This document shows, piece by piece, positions 1 through 10,050 of a stretch of 64,000 bases of DNA. Origin of the DNA: Gymnogyps californianus (taxonomy: Eukaryota; Chordata; Aves; Accipitriformes; Cathartidae); assembly GCF_018139145.2 (NCBI RefSeq), contig NC_059471.1:68520020-68584019 (forward strand). The letters run 5' to 3'. How positions within the stretch are numbered: position 1 is the stretch's first letter; every line of letters starts with the position of its first letter. The notes under the pieces are model-generated. The model was not told the origin of the DNA and did no database searches. It worked only from the letters and a program-made list of their open reading frames with translations. The position numbers and the translations under genes are program-made.

Positions 1-576
1 AGGATAGTCATTACTTTGTAAGTGCTTACGCAAATGTGTTGGAAGATTACATTTGGGAAAAAGCTTTTCAGGCTCCACACACATTTTCTGTTTGAGAGCT
101 GAGTTAGAGCACGCTGACAGATGGGCGGGGACGATGTAAATTTACAAGTTAGAGTCTTGGTGACTGACTGACATAACACATTATACATGAGAATGCACAA
201 TACTTGAGAACAAGTTCCCAAAATTTACAGTACTTTGGCTAGGGATGAGAACATAATTCCAGCTTTGTTTACTGGGAAGTCTTGTTGGGTATTTTACTTC
301 AGTGTTACTTATTTTATTGAACGAGACAGAAAGTACTTCTTATCTTAAGAGACTAATGGGTTTATGGGTTTGGAGAGAGAGGAGGGAGGGGACTGCCCTT
401 TTCTTGGAAAGTGCCAAAATCCCAGGTAGACCACAGCACTCAATATCACCATTCTGTAATGACTGAGAAGTCATCTTGGAGAAACTGGAGGACAAAGTTA
501 AATGGGCGCATGTGTATGACAGCATAAAAACTGACATTCTCTATTTAACCAGAAATCTGCAGCAGACCTAAGCGTG
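1..576. other. Non-coding stretch, nothing recognised
   Basis: I see no gene, repeat family or RNA here. Open frames are under 70 codons and their translations are low-complexity. A GC-box-like GGGCGGGG lies near 124-131 but has no CpG-rich context. The stretch ends at the left target-site copy (572-576) of the LTR remnant. Confidence 0.6.
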
Positions 577-631
577 TGTCCTGGTTTCGGCTGCATGATG
601 CTTAGTTGTTGACTGAGGTTAAACTACGACA
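577..631 (+). mobile_element. 55-bp remnant of an ERV LTR: both ends kept, middle deleted
   Basis: The first 17 bases match the sense 5' end of the LTR at 4427-5024 (read on its minus strand) at 16 of 17 positions. The next bases match that LTR's sense 3' end at about 35 of 41 positions, finishing in ACGACA. About 543 bp of the 598-bp LTR is missing. The junction lies at GCTG, which in the full LTR occurs at both break positions (plus-strand CAGC at 4465-4468 and 5008-5011), so a microhomology-mediated deletion is the simple explanation. The flanks are GCGTG (572-576) and GTGTG (632-636), a 5-bp target duplication with one CpG-to-TpG change. Sense orientation is plus, opposite to the two larger LTRs downstream. 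No coding capacity. Confidence 0.85.
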
Positions 632-3600
632 GTGTGGTAGGAGGAGGAGAATCTGTAGGAGTAGCATAAGCACTCTAAGAGTTGTGTGAAAGTCACTTTT
701 AGTGGTATTTACGGTGTGTTACACCATTTACAATATTTTCTCTGAGCATTAATTTTTTTCTAGAGAACTATGAGAGAATTTCCTTCTGACACTGACTCAA
801 AACTATTAAGATCCTGTTAGCAAGTGTTACATACAACAGCCTTCAGGTTTAATGTTGAATAATTTCTAAAAAGTCCTGAAATTTAGGAAGGTTGGACAGT
901 GTGTCAACAAAGAGATATACGGAGACAGAAATAAAATGATTAAACACAGCAGCAAGCTGTTATCCCTATTTTGCATTATACCTACACTTTGTGACTTCAG
1001 GCCTTAAAATTTCCTGGTAAGTCTCCACAGAGTATTCACTTTTCTCCCTGGGAAAGTTTCAGGTCTCTAGTATTTTCTTTGGCATGTGTCCACTTTGTAA
1101 AGGGGGTCTATTTAATCAAACAGTAAAAAAGTTGTACCATTCAAGAGAGCTGACATGATCCAATCGGAGAACTCTAAATAACAAACACTTGAAGAAGTAC
1201 TTGCTACAGTTGGGCTCAGATGTGTCTGGAAAAAGCTCTTCATCAACCAAATAATAAAAGCCATGATCAGTTCACAGATAATTCTCCAACAGAAAAAGGG
1301 TCAAATCTGACAAATGAATTGTTCATGAAGGCCATTTTGATGAGCTATAATTATATGAGTGAAATCCCATCATCTTTTGTCTTCTGATTGCATGATAGCC
1401 ACCTAAAAGGAAAAGAACAGAAAGGAGATTAAGTTCTCGCAGTCAGTAAGAGATGTTGTATTGATTCTAAGTTGTTGCTAGGTAAATAATTAAACCATGA
1501 TTTCGCTGTTGATTTTATTTGTCTGCTGTGTGTAAAGGCTACTTAGATGCATCAGTGAAAAATTAATTAATATATTTCTACCACTGCTCAGATAATGGAA
1601 ATCCATAAAGATGAAATTACTGTAGTGGTTTGAAACCGCTCATTAATGATCAATCTTAGCTTCAGAAAATCTCTCCGAAGTCTAATGGTCCTGACAGAGC
1701 AGACCATTTTTTTTCTTTTTTTTTTTTTTTTAAAGTCTTCATTATAGTTTCTGCAATAAATAGATATCTATGAATGGAAGATGTAGCTTGATCAGCCAGA
1801 TTTAAAGATGTGCTGAGTTTCACCAGGGGTATATACTCACCTGATCTGTTCTTGGTGCCCCCCCACCCTGACAGAGCTCTTGCCTGTGTAGATCAAAAGC
1901 GTTCACTGGCCATGTATAGTTCATCAAGGGAAGGGCAATGCTGAACAAGCTGAGGATAGCACACAATGGTTATCAGTGAGATCTGCTGTACCCTTTCTTT
2001 TTCCACAATAAAACTTAGCTGCAATACGACGTGTACCTACAAACGGAAAGAAAAAGACAAACGGCAGGGAAGGTCTGAATAACGAAGCCTCTGAGTAATT
2101 AGCATGGTAATACCTGAGGCATATTTGTACGCACCACATCCATGCTAATTGCCCATTTACCAGGCTAATTTAACATCAGTTATTTCTGGGTTCATTCCAT
2201 CATCAGTATATTTCTCTTGTTACTAAGCTACTGTAATTTCAGCATCAACTGTGTTTTGACTTACATACACTTGTAACCCTTCAATATCCACAGGGGAGCA
2301 CAGTTTGCTCTGTGCTTTTCCGTTTAAATGTCTTACATATAAAAGCTGGAGAATTTGCATTTCAGACCCCAACATGCCCATTTCAGACCTGCATCTTTCA
2401 AAGACACCTGATATAGCAATTCCTGATCACCACGTGGTCACCCAATGCAGTTTTGACAGTTCTTTTTCTGTTTTCTGCAGATTTCATACTATTTAATTTC
2501 CCCCAAAGTTCAATCATTCACAAAGGTCTCCCAGTCATTAAAGTGATTAGTTTCTTCTCTACATCTGAATGGTTGTGGTAAATAAGAGTTAGAAAGCATA
2601 AATTATATTGTGCAGTGTGGAATAGCACTTCATTTGCAAGGAGATTAACTAATTGATCTGGTATGTCCTTTCCATTTTTAATGTGTATGCTTCTGTGATA
2701 TTTACAGATATTGCTATTTTTCTTCATCATCTACCAATAGGACTACAAAAAGAATTGTTGTTGTTCTTACTGAAAAGATGTTGTAGGATACTGAGTTTCA
2801 TTTTTACTTTTCGGGGGAGATAAAAGGTACTCTCCTCATTTATGGAAGCAAATGAGAGATTTGTAATGATTTTGATGCCAAAACATTATGGTTTTATTTC
2901 AGGCTGTGAATGGAAATCTTAACCATCCTGAAAACCTAAAAACAAGAAGAGGCTGGTGGATTTCTTGGTAGTTCTCTGAAGGAAAAACGACTTACCGAAT
3001 GGTGTGCAAACTGGGTGGACTCACTGGGCATCATAACTGCTCTGGGGAGTTCAGGGCATAAGCAAACATACAGTGCTTCAACGTAGTGTCAACATGATAG
3101 GTTATCTTATTGTTAGTTTTCAGTGTTGGATTCATGCATGATTGCAGCACTTTTTGCTGTAATCAGTGATCAGTGAGAAATATCACACACACATGCTTAA
3201 TACTGATTACCTACTAAGAATCAGGATACGTGTTTCTTACTTGCATGCTTAAAACTGAAGAAGAGGTGAAAAGCTCAGAATGGATCCAAAAAATGGATCT
3301 AGATAGTTTACTTATATGCCAGGCTAAGTACATGCTCCCCCAAACGCAGAACTTAGAAATACCCTGTTCAGCTGCTGCCTATCCCTGGAGACATCAAAAA
3401 TTCAGTGTGTTTGAGTTTCTGCTAACAGAAACCTGTACAATCTTAAGCACTCACTGATGAGGGGGCCCTGACTTGTCTGCCTGGAGACCATGGGGAAGCA
3501 AAGTGCCTGCTTCACCTTAAGGTAACTTTTCTATCCGTGAGGACAGTGGGCGGTGGAGCTTGTTGTACCTCCCCTGAGACATTAGTAAGAGGTGGGTTTT

Positions 3601-4421
3601 GTCACTGCTTTCCACAAGTCATGTCTAAGACTTGTCAAACCTGCTGGAATTCATAAGCTACTTACCTCTGGCTTTTCCATATGTAACCATACGTGAGTTA
3701 TCCTGTAGGGGTTTAGGGAGCATAGCTACCAGACAGGGCCTTAAAACACAGGTGAAGCTGGGACTACAGCCTGGAACCCCTCCAGAGGAGACCCCATGCT
3801 ACTATGAATGTTTCACTATATTATAACAAATGGAGCAATTTTAACAGAAAAAATGGAAGGCCCATGCAAAGATGTCCTTTACTTGGCAGTGGAACACTCT
3901 CTTGGCAGCCGGAAGTCACTGCTTGTCAGCTGCACTTTACAAAGGCAGAGGTGTGTAACCACTCCCAGGTAAATGCAAGAGGAATGTTCTTAACTCCTCA
4001 GCAGAGGAATACAAGAAGGAAATGTCACTGTTATATCACCCATTTCTGTTTTGTAAAAAACAAGTGGTTTTCGTGTCCAATTCCAGCTTCAAGAGGTGAA
4101 TCTTGAAAACAAGGAGATGGGCTTTGCCCTGTATATCTATGTTTATCTATGACTTCCTGGTGGTGGCTCCTCATTCAGCAACCTGCTAAGTGTGTTACCC
4201 TGAAGTAAGGTATGACGAATCCATTGGATATTAGGAAGGTGGACAACCCTAGCAGAGAGCAAGGTACTTTGCTGGGAATCATCTTATTCCATTTAATGGA
4301 TGGTGGGCAGTAAACTGTGAATTTTTTTCGCTTTAGGGAAAACAGTGGACGTTACTTTCAAAAAGAGTCAAAACCTAAATTATTCCCTTGTGTCATTTTC
4401 TCAAATGTTTGAAATAGAAGA
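632..4421. other. Unique non-coding DNA
   Basis: No gene is supported. The longest open frame (3804-4106, plus, 100 codons) has no recognisable domain and an unremarkable composition. Apart from a T-rich tract at 1707-1731, I see no interspersed repeat I can name. Sequence is AT-rich with few CpGs, as expected of avian intergenic or intronic DNA. Confidence 0.55.
1707..1731. repeat. Poly-T tract
   Basis: T8, one C, then T16. It could be a mononucleotide repeat or the reversed poly-A of a decayed retroposed copy. I see no cDNA-like sequence next to it, so I call it a simple repeat. Confidence 0.9.
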
Positions 4422-4588
4422 GTAGGTGTCGTGGTTTGACCCCAGACAGCAACTAAGCACCATGCAGCTGCTCACCCCTCACCCCTCCCAGTGGGATGGG
4501 GAGGGGGATTGGGAAAAAAAAAAGTAAAACTCATGGGTTGAGATAAGAACAGCTTAATAACTAAAGTAAAATAAAATATAATACTAAC

Positions 4589-4616
4589 TAATAATAATAT
4601 AATAATAATAATAATT
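4589..4616. repeat. (TAA)n microsatellite inside the LTR
   Basis: About nine TAA units with one TA interruption, lying between the TATA box and the 3' end of the LTR in sense order. The AT-rich stretch is part of the LTR family as I know it, and the unit number probably varies between copies. Confidence 0.85.
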
Positions 4617-4752
4617 GTAATGAAAGGGAATATAACCAAAAAAAAAGGGAAATAAAACCCAAGAGAAGACAAGTGATGCACAAAGCAATTTCTCAGCACC
4701 AGCTGACCGATGCCCGAGCAACAATCTGCCCCTCCCAGCCAACTCCCCCCTG

Positions 4753-4760
4753 TTTATATA
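4753..4760 (-). promoter_or_regulatory. LTR TATA box
   Basis: TATATAAA on the minus strand, in the position expected for the U3 promoter of the 4427-5024 LTR. A TGACG half-CRE lies upstream in sense direction (plus 4768-4772). It could act as a fossil promoter pointing toward lower coordinates. Activity is not shown. Confidence 0.6.
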
Positions 4761-5029
4761 CTGGGCATGACGTTCCATGGTATGGAATACCCCTTTGGCT
4801 AGTTCGGGTCAGCTGCCCCGGCTCTGCTCCCTCCCAGCTTCTTGCACACCTGCTTGCTGGCAGAGCATGGGAAACTGAAAAGTCCTTAACTTAGGATAAG
4901 CGCTACTTAGCAACAACTGAAACATCAGAGTGTTATCAACATCGTTCCCACACTAAATCCAAAACACAGCACTGTACCAGCTACTAAGAAGAAAATTAAC
5001 TTTATCCCAGCCAAAACCAGGACAGTAGG

Positions 5030-6341
5030 ATATGGAAGCAACTAATGCCACAGGCAGACATTTTTGAACCATTGTTTTATCTGCTCATTTAAATCCCTGG
5101 CCCAAGTTTTCCGTTGTTTTATTAACAGCAACTTTGTTTAAGAAAAGCTGATGTTCAGCTGTGAAACTAAAAGCTGAATACAGAACAAGCTTCAAACAAA
5201 CAGACCTGAAAGGACCAGTTGGCGATTATGCCGTAAAAAGAGCCTGAAAAGTAGAAACTAAGAAAGTTACAACCTTTTCCCATGTTAACATTATCATCAA
5301 TATAGCACAAAAATGAGAAATGTAAAGCAATTACTGTAGCAGCAAAAAGGCACAAAGAGATGTATCGGAGAACCTAGAATCTGTCTCTGCATTTGCATAC
5401 AGCTACCGAAGTGTCTTGAAATTTGCTCTGAGCATATGGAGGACTTGATCAAAACCAGAGCATATATTTTACACAACAAGGGGCTTTATACAGATGCACT
5501 AAATTTACAAAGGCAACTGAAGGACGTTTCAGACAGACTTGACAGATTACAGGCTGCTGCTGTTACTGTCACAGTCTCTGTGTAAATCTGGTTTAACAAC
5601 AAAGAACTGACACTGCACAAGGACAAAACTGAAAAACAATCCAGAGGTGCTGTAGAACTTTCCCCATTACAAATACAAAGGTAGCCAAATACAAAGGTCC
5701 TTAAATATAGGGGTCACAGATTGAATCCAAAATGCGGAAAAAGCCACGTCAGGTGAAAAGTCAGATTTTGCATTATGCTTTTCACGCATAGAAATGATGG
5801 ATACATGGAAACATATGACAGCTAAGATTTTTCCCCGCTTTTTAAAGGATTTGTTTGTCAGCTCAGAATCACTTGAGTGGTTTCAGCTATTTTGACTGAA
5901 ATCTTATAGTGGGTGAGAAGATGAAAGATAAAATAACCTACTAAAAGTATAACCAATATCAAAGAAGTGACAAGAATGTGAGGCTAAATTGGGCAGGGAC
6001 TTAAATATCCTGTTCTTGTCATTGACTTGGTTTGAAGTATAAAAGCACATTCAAAAGAGATTACAACTCTAGTTACTGGAGGATTTTATCTGTCAGATTG
6101 CATGAAGGCGTGCATGGAGGTGTCTGAAGACCTCAGATTTTGTAAGAACTTTAAAAACAAAAAAAACAATCCTTCTCCTCAGCTAGTGAGCTGCATCCAC
6201 TCACTTTTACTTTGTCACGGTAGTATTTCTGGGAAGCAGCACTATGTGTCCTGTGCAGTTGCTTTCCTTCCAGGCAGTGGCCACCGCTCCTGAAGTCTGT
6301 GACTAAACCCTTCTGCCTTCAAATATCTCTTCTTTCCCTGA
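5030..6341. other. Spacer between two solo LTRs
   Basis: No gene, RNA or nameable repeat seen. Open frames are at most 63 codons. It ends with the left flank (CCTGA, 6337-6341) of the next LTR. Confidence 0.55.
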
Positions 6342-6532
6342 TGTCGTGGTTTAGGCCCAGTCGGCAACAAAGCACCACACAGCCGCTCACTCACTCCTTT
6401 CCCCTCGGTGGGATGGGGAGGGGAAAATACAATGAAAGGCTTGTGAGTTGAGACAAGGACAGGGAGGGATCACTCACCAGTTACGGTCACAGGCAAACCA
6501 GACTCGATTTGGGGAAAAAGATATCAATTTAA

Positions 6533-6538
6533 TTTATT
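6533..6538 (-). promoter_or_regulatory. LTR poly-A signal
   Basis: AATAAA on the minus strand, downstream of the TATA box in sense order and about 190 bp before the 3' end of the 6342-7317 LTR. This is where the R region of the LTR would be expected to end. Confidence 0.55.
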
Positions 6539-6792
6539 ACCAATCAAATCAGAGTAGGATAATGAGAAATAGAACCATATCTTAAAAATAGACCTTCCCC
6601 CCACCCCTCCTTCCCAGGCTCAGCTTTGCTCCTGATTCCTCTACCTCCTCCCCCCCAGCCAGTGGCGCAGGGGGAAGGGGAATGGGGGTTGCGGTCAGTT
6701 CGTCCCACATTGTCTCTGCTGCTCCTTCCTCCTCAGTGGGAGGACTCCTCACACTCTTCCCCTGCTCCAGCGTAGGGTCCCTCTCACAGGGG

Positions 6793-7113
6793 TCAGCCCT
6801 CCACGAGCTTCTCCAGCGCGAGTCCTTCCCACGGGCTGCAGTCCTCTGCGAACTGCTCCAGTGTGGGCTTTCCCACGGAGTCACGGCCTTCTCCGGGCCC
6901 AGCCACCTGCTCTGGCGTGGGGTCCTCCACGGGCTGCAGGGGAATCTCTGCTCCACCGTTAACCTCCATGGGCTGCAGGGGGACAGCCTGCTGTCTCACC
7001 ACGGGCTGCAGGGGAATCTCTGCTCTGGCGCCTGGAGCACCTCCTCCCTCTCCTTCTTCACTGACCTCGGTGTCTGCATGGCAGTTTCTCTCACATCCCA
7101 CTCCTCTCTTCAC
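6793..7113 (-). other. Repeat-bearing open frame inside the LTR (106 codons)
   Basis: This minus-strand frame begins about 55 bp downstream of the LTR TATA box. Residues 31-38 and 55-62 read AEIPLQPV and residues 42-49 read QAVPLQPM, the product of the DNA minisatellite below. A related downstream part carries PTPEQV, PTLEQF and LALEKL repeats. It is acidic and proline-rich, with no signal peptide, membrane segment or domain I know. An overlapping minus-strand frame (6956 down to 6582, 124 codons) continues further. Either may simply reflect GC-rich sequence of low stop density. I do not claim that it is translated. Confidence 0.3.
6927..7025. repeat. LTR minisatellite, three clear units
   Basis: Units at 6927-6953, 6966-6993 and 6999-7025 share CCAYGGGCTGCAGGGG followed by AATCTCTGCTC or a variant. 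The first and third are identical over 27 bp. More degenerate units (CCACGAGCTTCTCCAGCG-like) extend leftward to about 6800. Such an array is a regular part of this LTR family, and copy number is expected to vary between insertions. Confidence 0.85.
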
Positions 7114-7167
7114 TGTAGCTCTTCTTCTTCCTCCTCCTCCTCCACCTCAGCAGTCTTTTTCCCCTTC

Positions 7168-7174
7168 TTAAATA
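7168..7174 (-). promoter_or_regulatory. LTR TATA-like box
   Basis: TATTTAA on the minus strand, followed in sense direction by an AAGAAGG purine run. It sits between the U3-like GC-rich part and the repeat-bearing frame of the 6342-7317 LTR, the expected promoter position. Confidence 0.5.
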
Positions 7175-7317
7175 TGTTGTCACAGAGGCGCTACCACCGT
7201 CGTTGGTTGGCTCAGCCTTGGCCAGAGGTGGGTCCGACCTGGAGCCGGGGAAGCTTCTAGCAGCTTCTCACAGGAGCCACCCCTGTAGCCCCTCCCCCGC
7301 TACACAAACCCAACACA

Positions 7318-9964
7318 CTTGGGAATCCCCGGTGCCTTCCCTGAGTGCTCATTTTTCCAAGGTATGGCTTCTTGAACAGTGCTTGGCACCCACGGCCAGC
7401 TACAGCCTGGCACAGTCAGGAGGTCAGGGAAATACCTCAGTTTTCTCACCAAAATCCTGAATACAAGTCATCAGCAGTCAGTGGTGCTGACCGAAAGATT
7501 TGAGATGCAGTGCCACTGAAGACCCTCACATGTTCCCTCGGTGGAAAAGGAGATTGGTGGTGTCATTAGAAATAACATTGGAGAAAGCAGAGAAGCAGAC
7601 GTTGTCTGTGTGGGTCACTGGAAGGACTTGAGGCAGCAGTAGAGGAAATGGTGGTGGTGGCAGGGAAGAAGCTGATGGCTAAACTGTGACTGAGGGTCTG
7701 TTTCAGAATGACAGATGTAAGAAATTTCTGAAAACCTTTTATAATACCTCAAACAGTGATAGCAGTAAATAGGTGCCACGCACAGTGCAAATGCCAGCAG
7801 CTCCTCATAGGGTTCATCTCCCAGGAGATTTTTCTGGTTTGCCACTACTGTGCATGGATTACACATGCTCTTAGCATGAATTGATCCTGTTCCCTGTTGG
7901 GCCAGGTGTTTAGATGACATCAGCGTAACTTCACTGCCTTCAGGAGGAGCAGTAACTTTTGTGGAACTAGTCCCCTTTAAAACAGCTAAAGGTCAGCCAG
8001 TAACGTATAAACACATGTATTTATGGTCTAAGGAAACTTGTAGGTGTTTGTTTTCCCCTCTTTCCCTCACCTTTGTGTCTTCAGTCTGCTTTAGGAAACA
8101 GTTGTACTCAGACACATATTGTACAAGTGCACAGTAAGTAAATGCTTTTCCATTTATTTTCCATTTTACAATACTTATTTTGCATTCATTATTGGAAAAC
8201 TAATCTGGAGGTAATCTATAAACCTTCTGGTAGGAATTATATTCTTCACAGGTCATTTACACAACAAAAGGCCCTAGTCCTTACAATCTCAATCCTCCTG
8301 CCCCAGGCACTTCTTACAGTTATGGCATTTTGCACATTCAATATGGGTAAACCAGCTAAGATTAAATGAAAGTTATTAAAAAATATTAACACATTTCCAG
8401 ACACAGTAGCAATAAAAATGTGTGAAAAAAAATTTGTAGACACCATTGTCTGTTGCTTCTGCAAAATGAAAAGCATACCAAAGATGTCAAAGTCGTCTTA
8501 GAGGCATTTCATTAGAACAATTTTGCATCATGCTGTTGTTACTCTGTGTGACTCACTAGTATACAGTACAACAGACCATTTAGATCCTAGTGCAATGTTT
8601 GGCAAGTATTTTCTACAAGTTTTTCGTTTTCCAAAACCCATTTTTGAGTGAGGAAATATGAAAGTGTTCTAAATGGAGGCTATGAACCTCTCCTGCCAGT
8701 TTACCACTTTATAATGTTATGCAGGTTTCAGTTTCCCATGGATGTGCATGACACTAATGCTGACATCTTTCAGGCTGGTACCGATATTGTTCCTGTGACA
8801 AAATATTATTTGAGTCCAAAATTCACTCTTCTTTAAGCAGTCTCTACTCCCATAAATTTAGGACAATTTCAGTGTAACATAAAGGCTTGCATTTCACATT
8901 GCACAGAGTTCTGTTAGCCAAGAAATCACCCTACCAATTGATGAGATCTAGGATAATAGTAATGTTGGGCTGCACTGATACTGGAAATTATAGAAAGAAA
9001 AAGAGTATTAAACAGATCTGCTTGTAGTTGCACTGAGGTAAGTCAAGAAAATGCTTCTAACACACAGAGTAAAACAAACAAATGATGAGAAGTCAGTCAA
9101 CGTTTTTCCTTCCAGCACAGCTGTACATCAGAGTGGATCTTTGTTATTTATTGCCATATTGCTGAAAATTAACACTGCTGCACCATCACTTTCGTTCCCT
9201 CACTTTGATCATAAAAAGTTCTTTGCGAGTTTGGGAGAGAAAATTGAGTTTCCTTGTACATCATCTCTACCATGTAAGAGTGCTCAGCTGCTCCATACCT
9301 TATAAAACAGAGACACAGAGCAGCTGACTATGAACCTCTCTTAGACTCTTCCTGTGTTGTTTTCATCTCACTCTGCTTGTCCAGAAAGAGATTGTACATG
9401 GAGAAATTTTGCCATGTTCCTACACGGTGCAGTGAAATGCCACAGAAGGTCTGAGGAACCCAGCAAAAGTCAGGATTGTACCGTTGGCTTTCTTCAGCCA
9501 TATCCAAACCCAGATGACTCAAGGTCAGTGCTTGCATATCCTTAAATGAGATATGGATGTGCAAGTTCATTAGATGCATGAACCATGCTGAAAGTTGCAA
9601 CAAATCTCAGGCTCAGCAGCAGCGATTTCACCGAGGCTGACACTGTAGTTTCATTAGCTGTGTGATATTGCAGACTAATATCCCAATGAATTCTTTCATA
9701 CGCTCCTCACTGTTACTGCTAATGTGCTTCATCCAGTGGTGGCAAGATCCAGGCTTAGTGCACAAGAGTGACCATAAACTTTTATTTCCACAGGTTTTAT
9801 AGAGAACCTGATCTACATCATTACTGCCACTATTTATCACTACACACAGCTGACCTTCCCAGTTAAGCCCAAACTGAAGGGCGGCTTTGTGAAATAGATA
9901 CATGTCCACTGGAAATTAAGGTAAAACTCCTAAACTCATCTGCAAGTGTCACCAGAATGAGCTT
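7318..9964. other. Unique non-coding DNA
   Basis: No gene is supported. The longest frames are 7615-7920 (minus, 101 codons) and 9328-9603 (minus, 91 codons), with no domain features. No interspersed repeat I can name. Confidence 0.5.
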
Positions 9965-10050
9965 TGAACCATAGGATGCCAGAGATGAAAAGCCGGTCTT
10001 TTGTCTTATTAGCTATCCAAATTCCATTGATTGCCTCCCCTGCAGCAAAC
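9965..10050 (-). mobile_element. Possible ancient CR1-like LINE 3' fragment
   Basis: The plus strand reads CCATAGGATGCCAGAGATG and then a CATCCAGTCC-like segment, resembling the reverse complement of amniote CR1/L3 3' ends (ATAGGAYRCCAGRGRTGGAAARGACC...). It is heavily diverged and short, and boundaries are guesses. A repeat-library search is needed to accept it. Confidence 0.4.

Larger units (their letters stand above)
4427..5024 (-). mobile_element. Solo ERV LTR (598 bp) with 5-bp target duplication
   Basis: Read on the minus strand the element begins TGTCCTGGTTTTGGCTGGG and ends CAAACCACGACA, with canonical TG...CA termini. It is bounded by a perfect 5-bp duplication, GTAGG, at 4422-4426 and 5025-5029. 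The terminal sequences and interior match an LTR family I know from neoavian birds. In sense order it holds a TATATAAA box (minus strand, 4753-4760) with a TGACG/CRE-like site upstream, then an AT-rich (TAA)n stretch and a degenerate ATTAAG poly-A region near 4551-4556. No internal gag/pol sequence or second LTR flanks it, so it is a solo LTR left by LTR-LTR recombination. A 5-bp duplication fits ERVL-like elements but does not by itself prove the class. Confidence 0.93.
6342..7317 (-). mobile_element. Solo ERV LTR (976 bp), second family, with internal minisatellite
   Basis: On the minus strand it starts TGTGTTGGGTTTGTG and ends CTAAACCACGACA. Both ends and much of the interior match a second neoavian LTR family known to me. 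In sense order it has a U3 region, a TATTTAA box (plus 7168-7174), an open frame rich in PLQP motifs (7113 down to 6793), and an AATAAA poly-A signal (plus TTTATT at 6533-6538). The candidate target duplication is poor: CCTGA on the left and CTTGG (7318-7322) on the right, 3 of 5 matching with both differences transitions. An 8-bp word TTCCCTGA abuts the left end (6334-6341) and recurs at 7337-7344, 19 bp beyond the right end, probably by chance. No internal viral sequence is present. Confidence 0.9.

Noticed and set aside
1707..1731. Reversed poly-A of a processed pseudogene
   Set aside because: No cDNA-like or gene-like sequence is found on the expected side of the T tract.
6682..7260. 192-codon plus-strand frame, the longest by raw count
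   Set aside because: It lies entirely within the 6342-7317 LTR on the antisense strand. Its low-complexity serine and Gly-Cys-Arg repeats are the complement of the LTR minisatellite and a TCC run.
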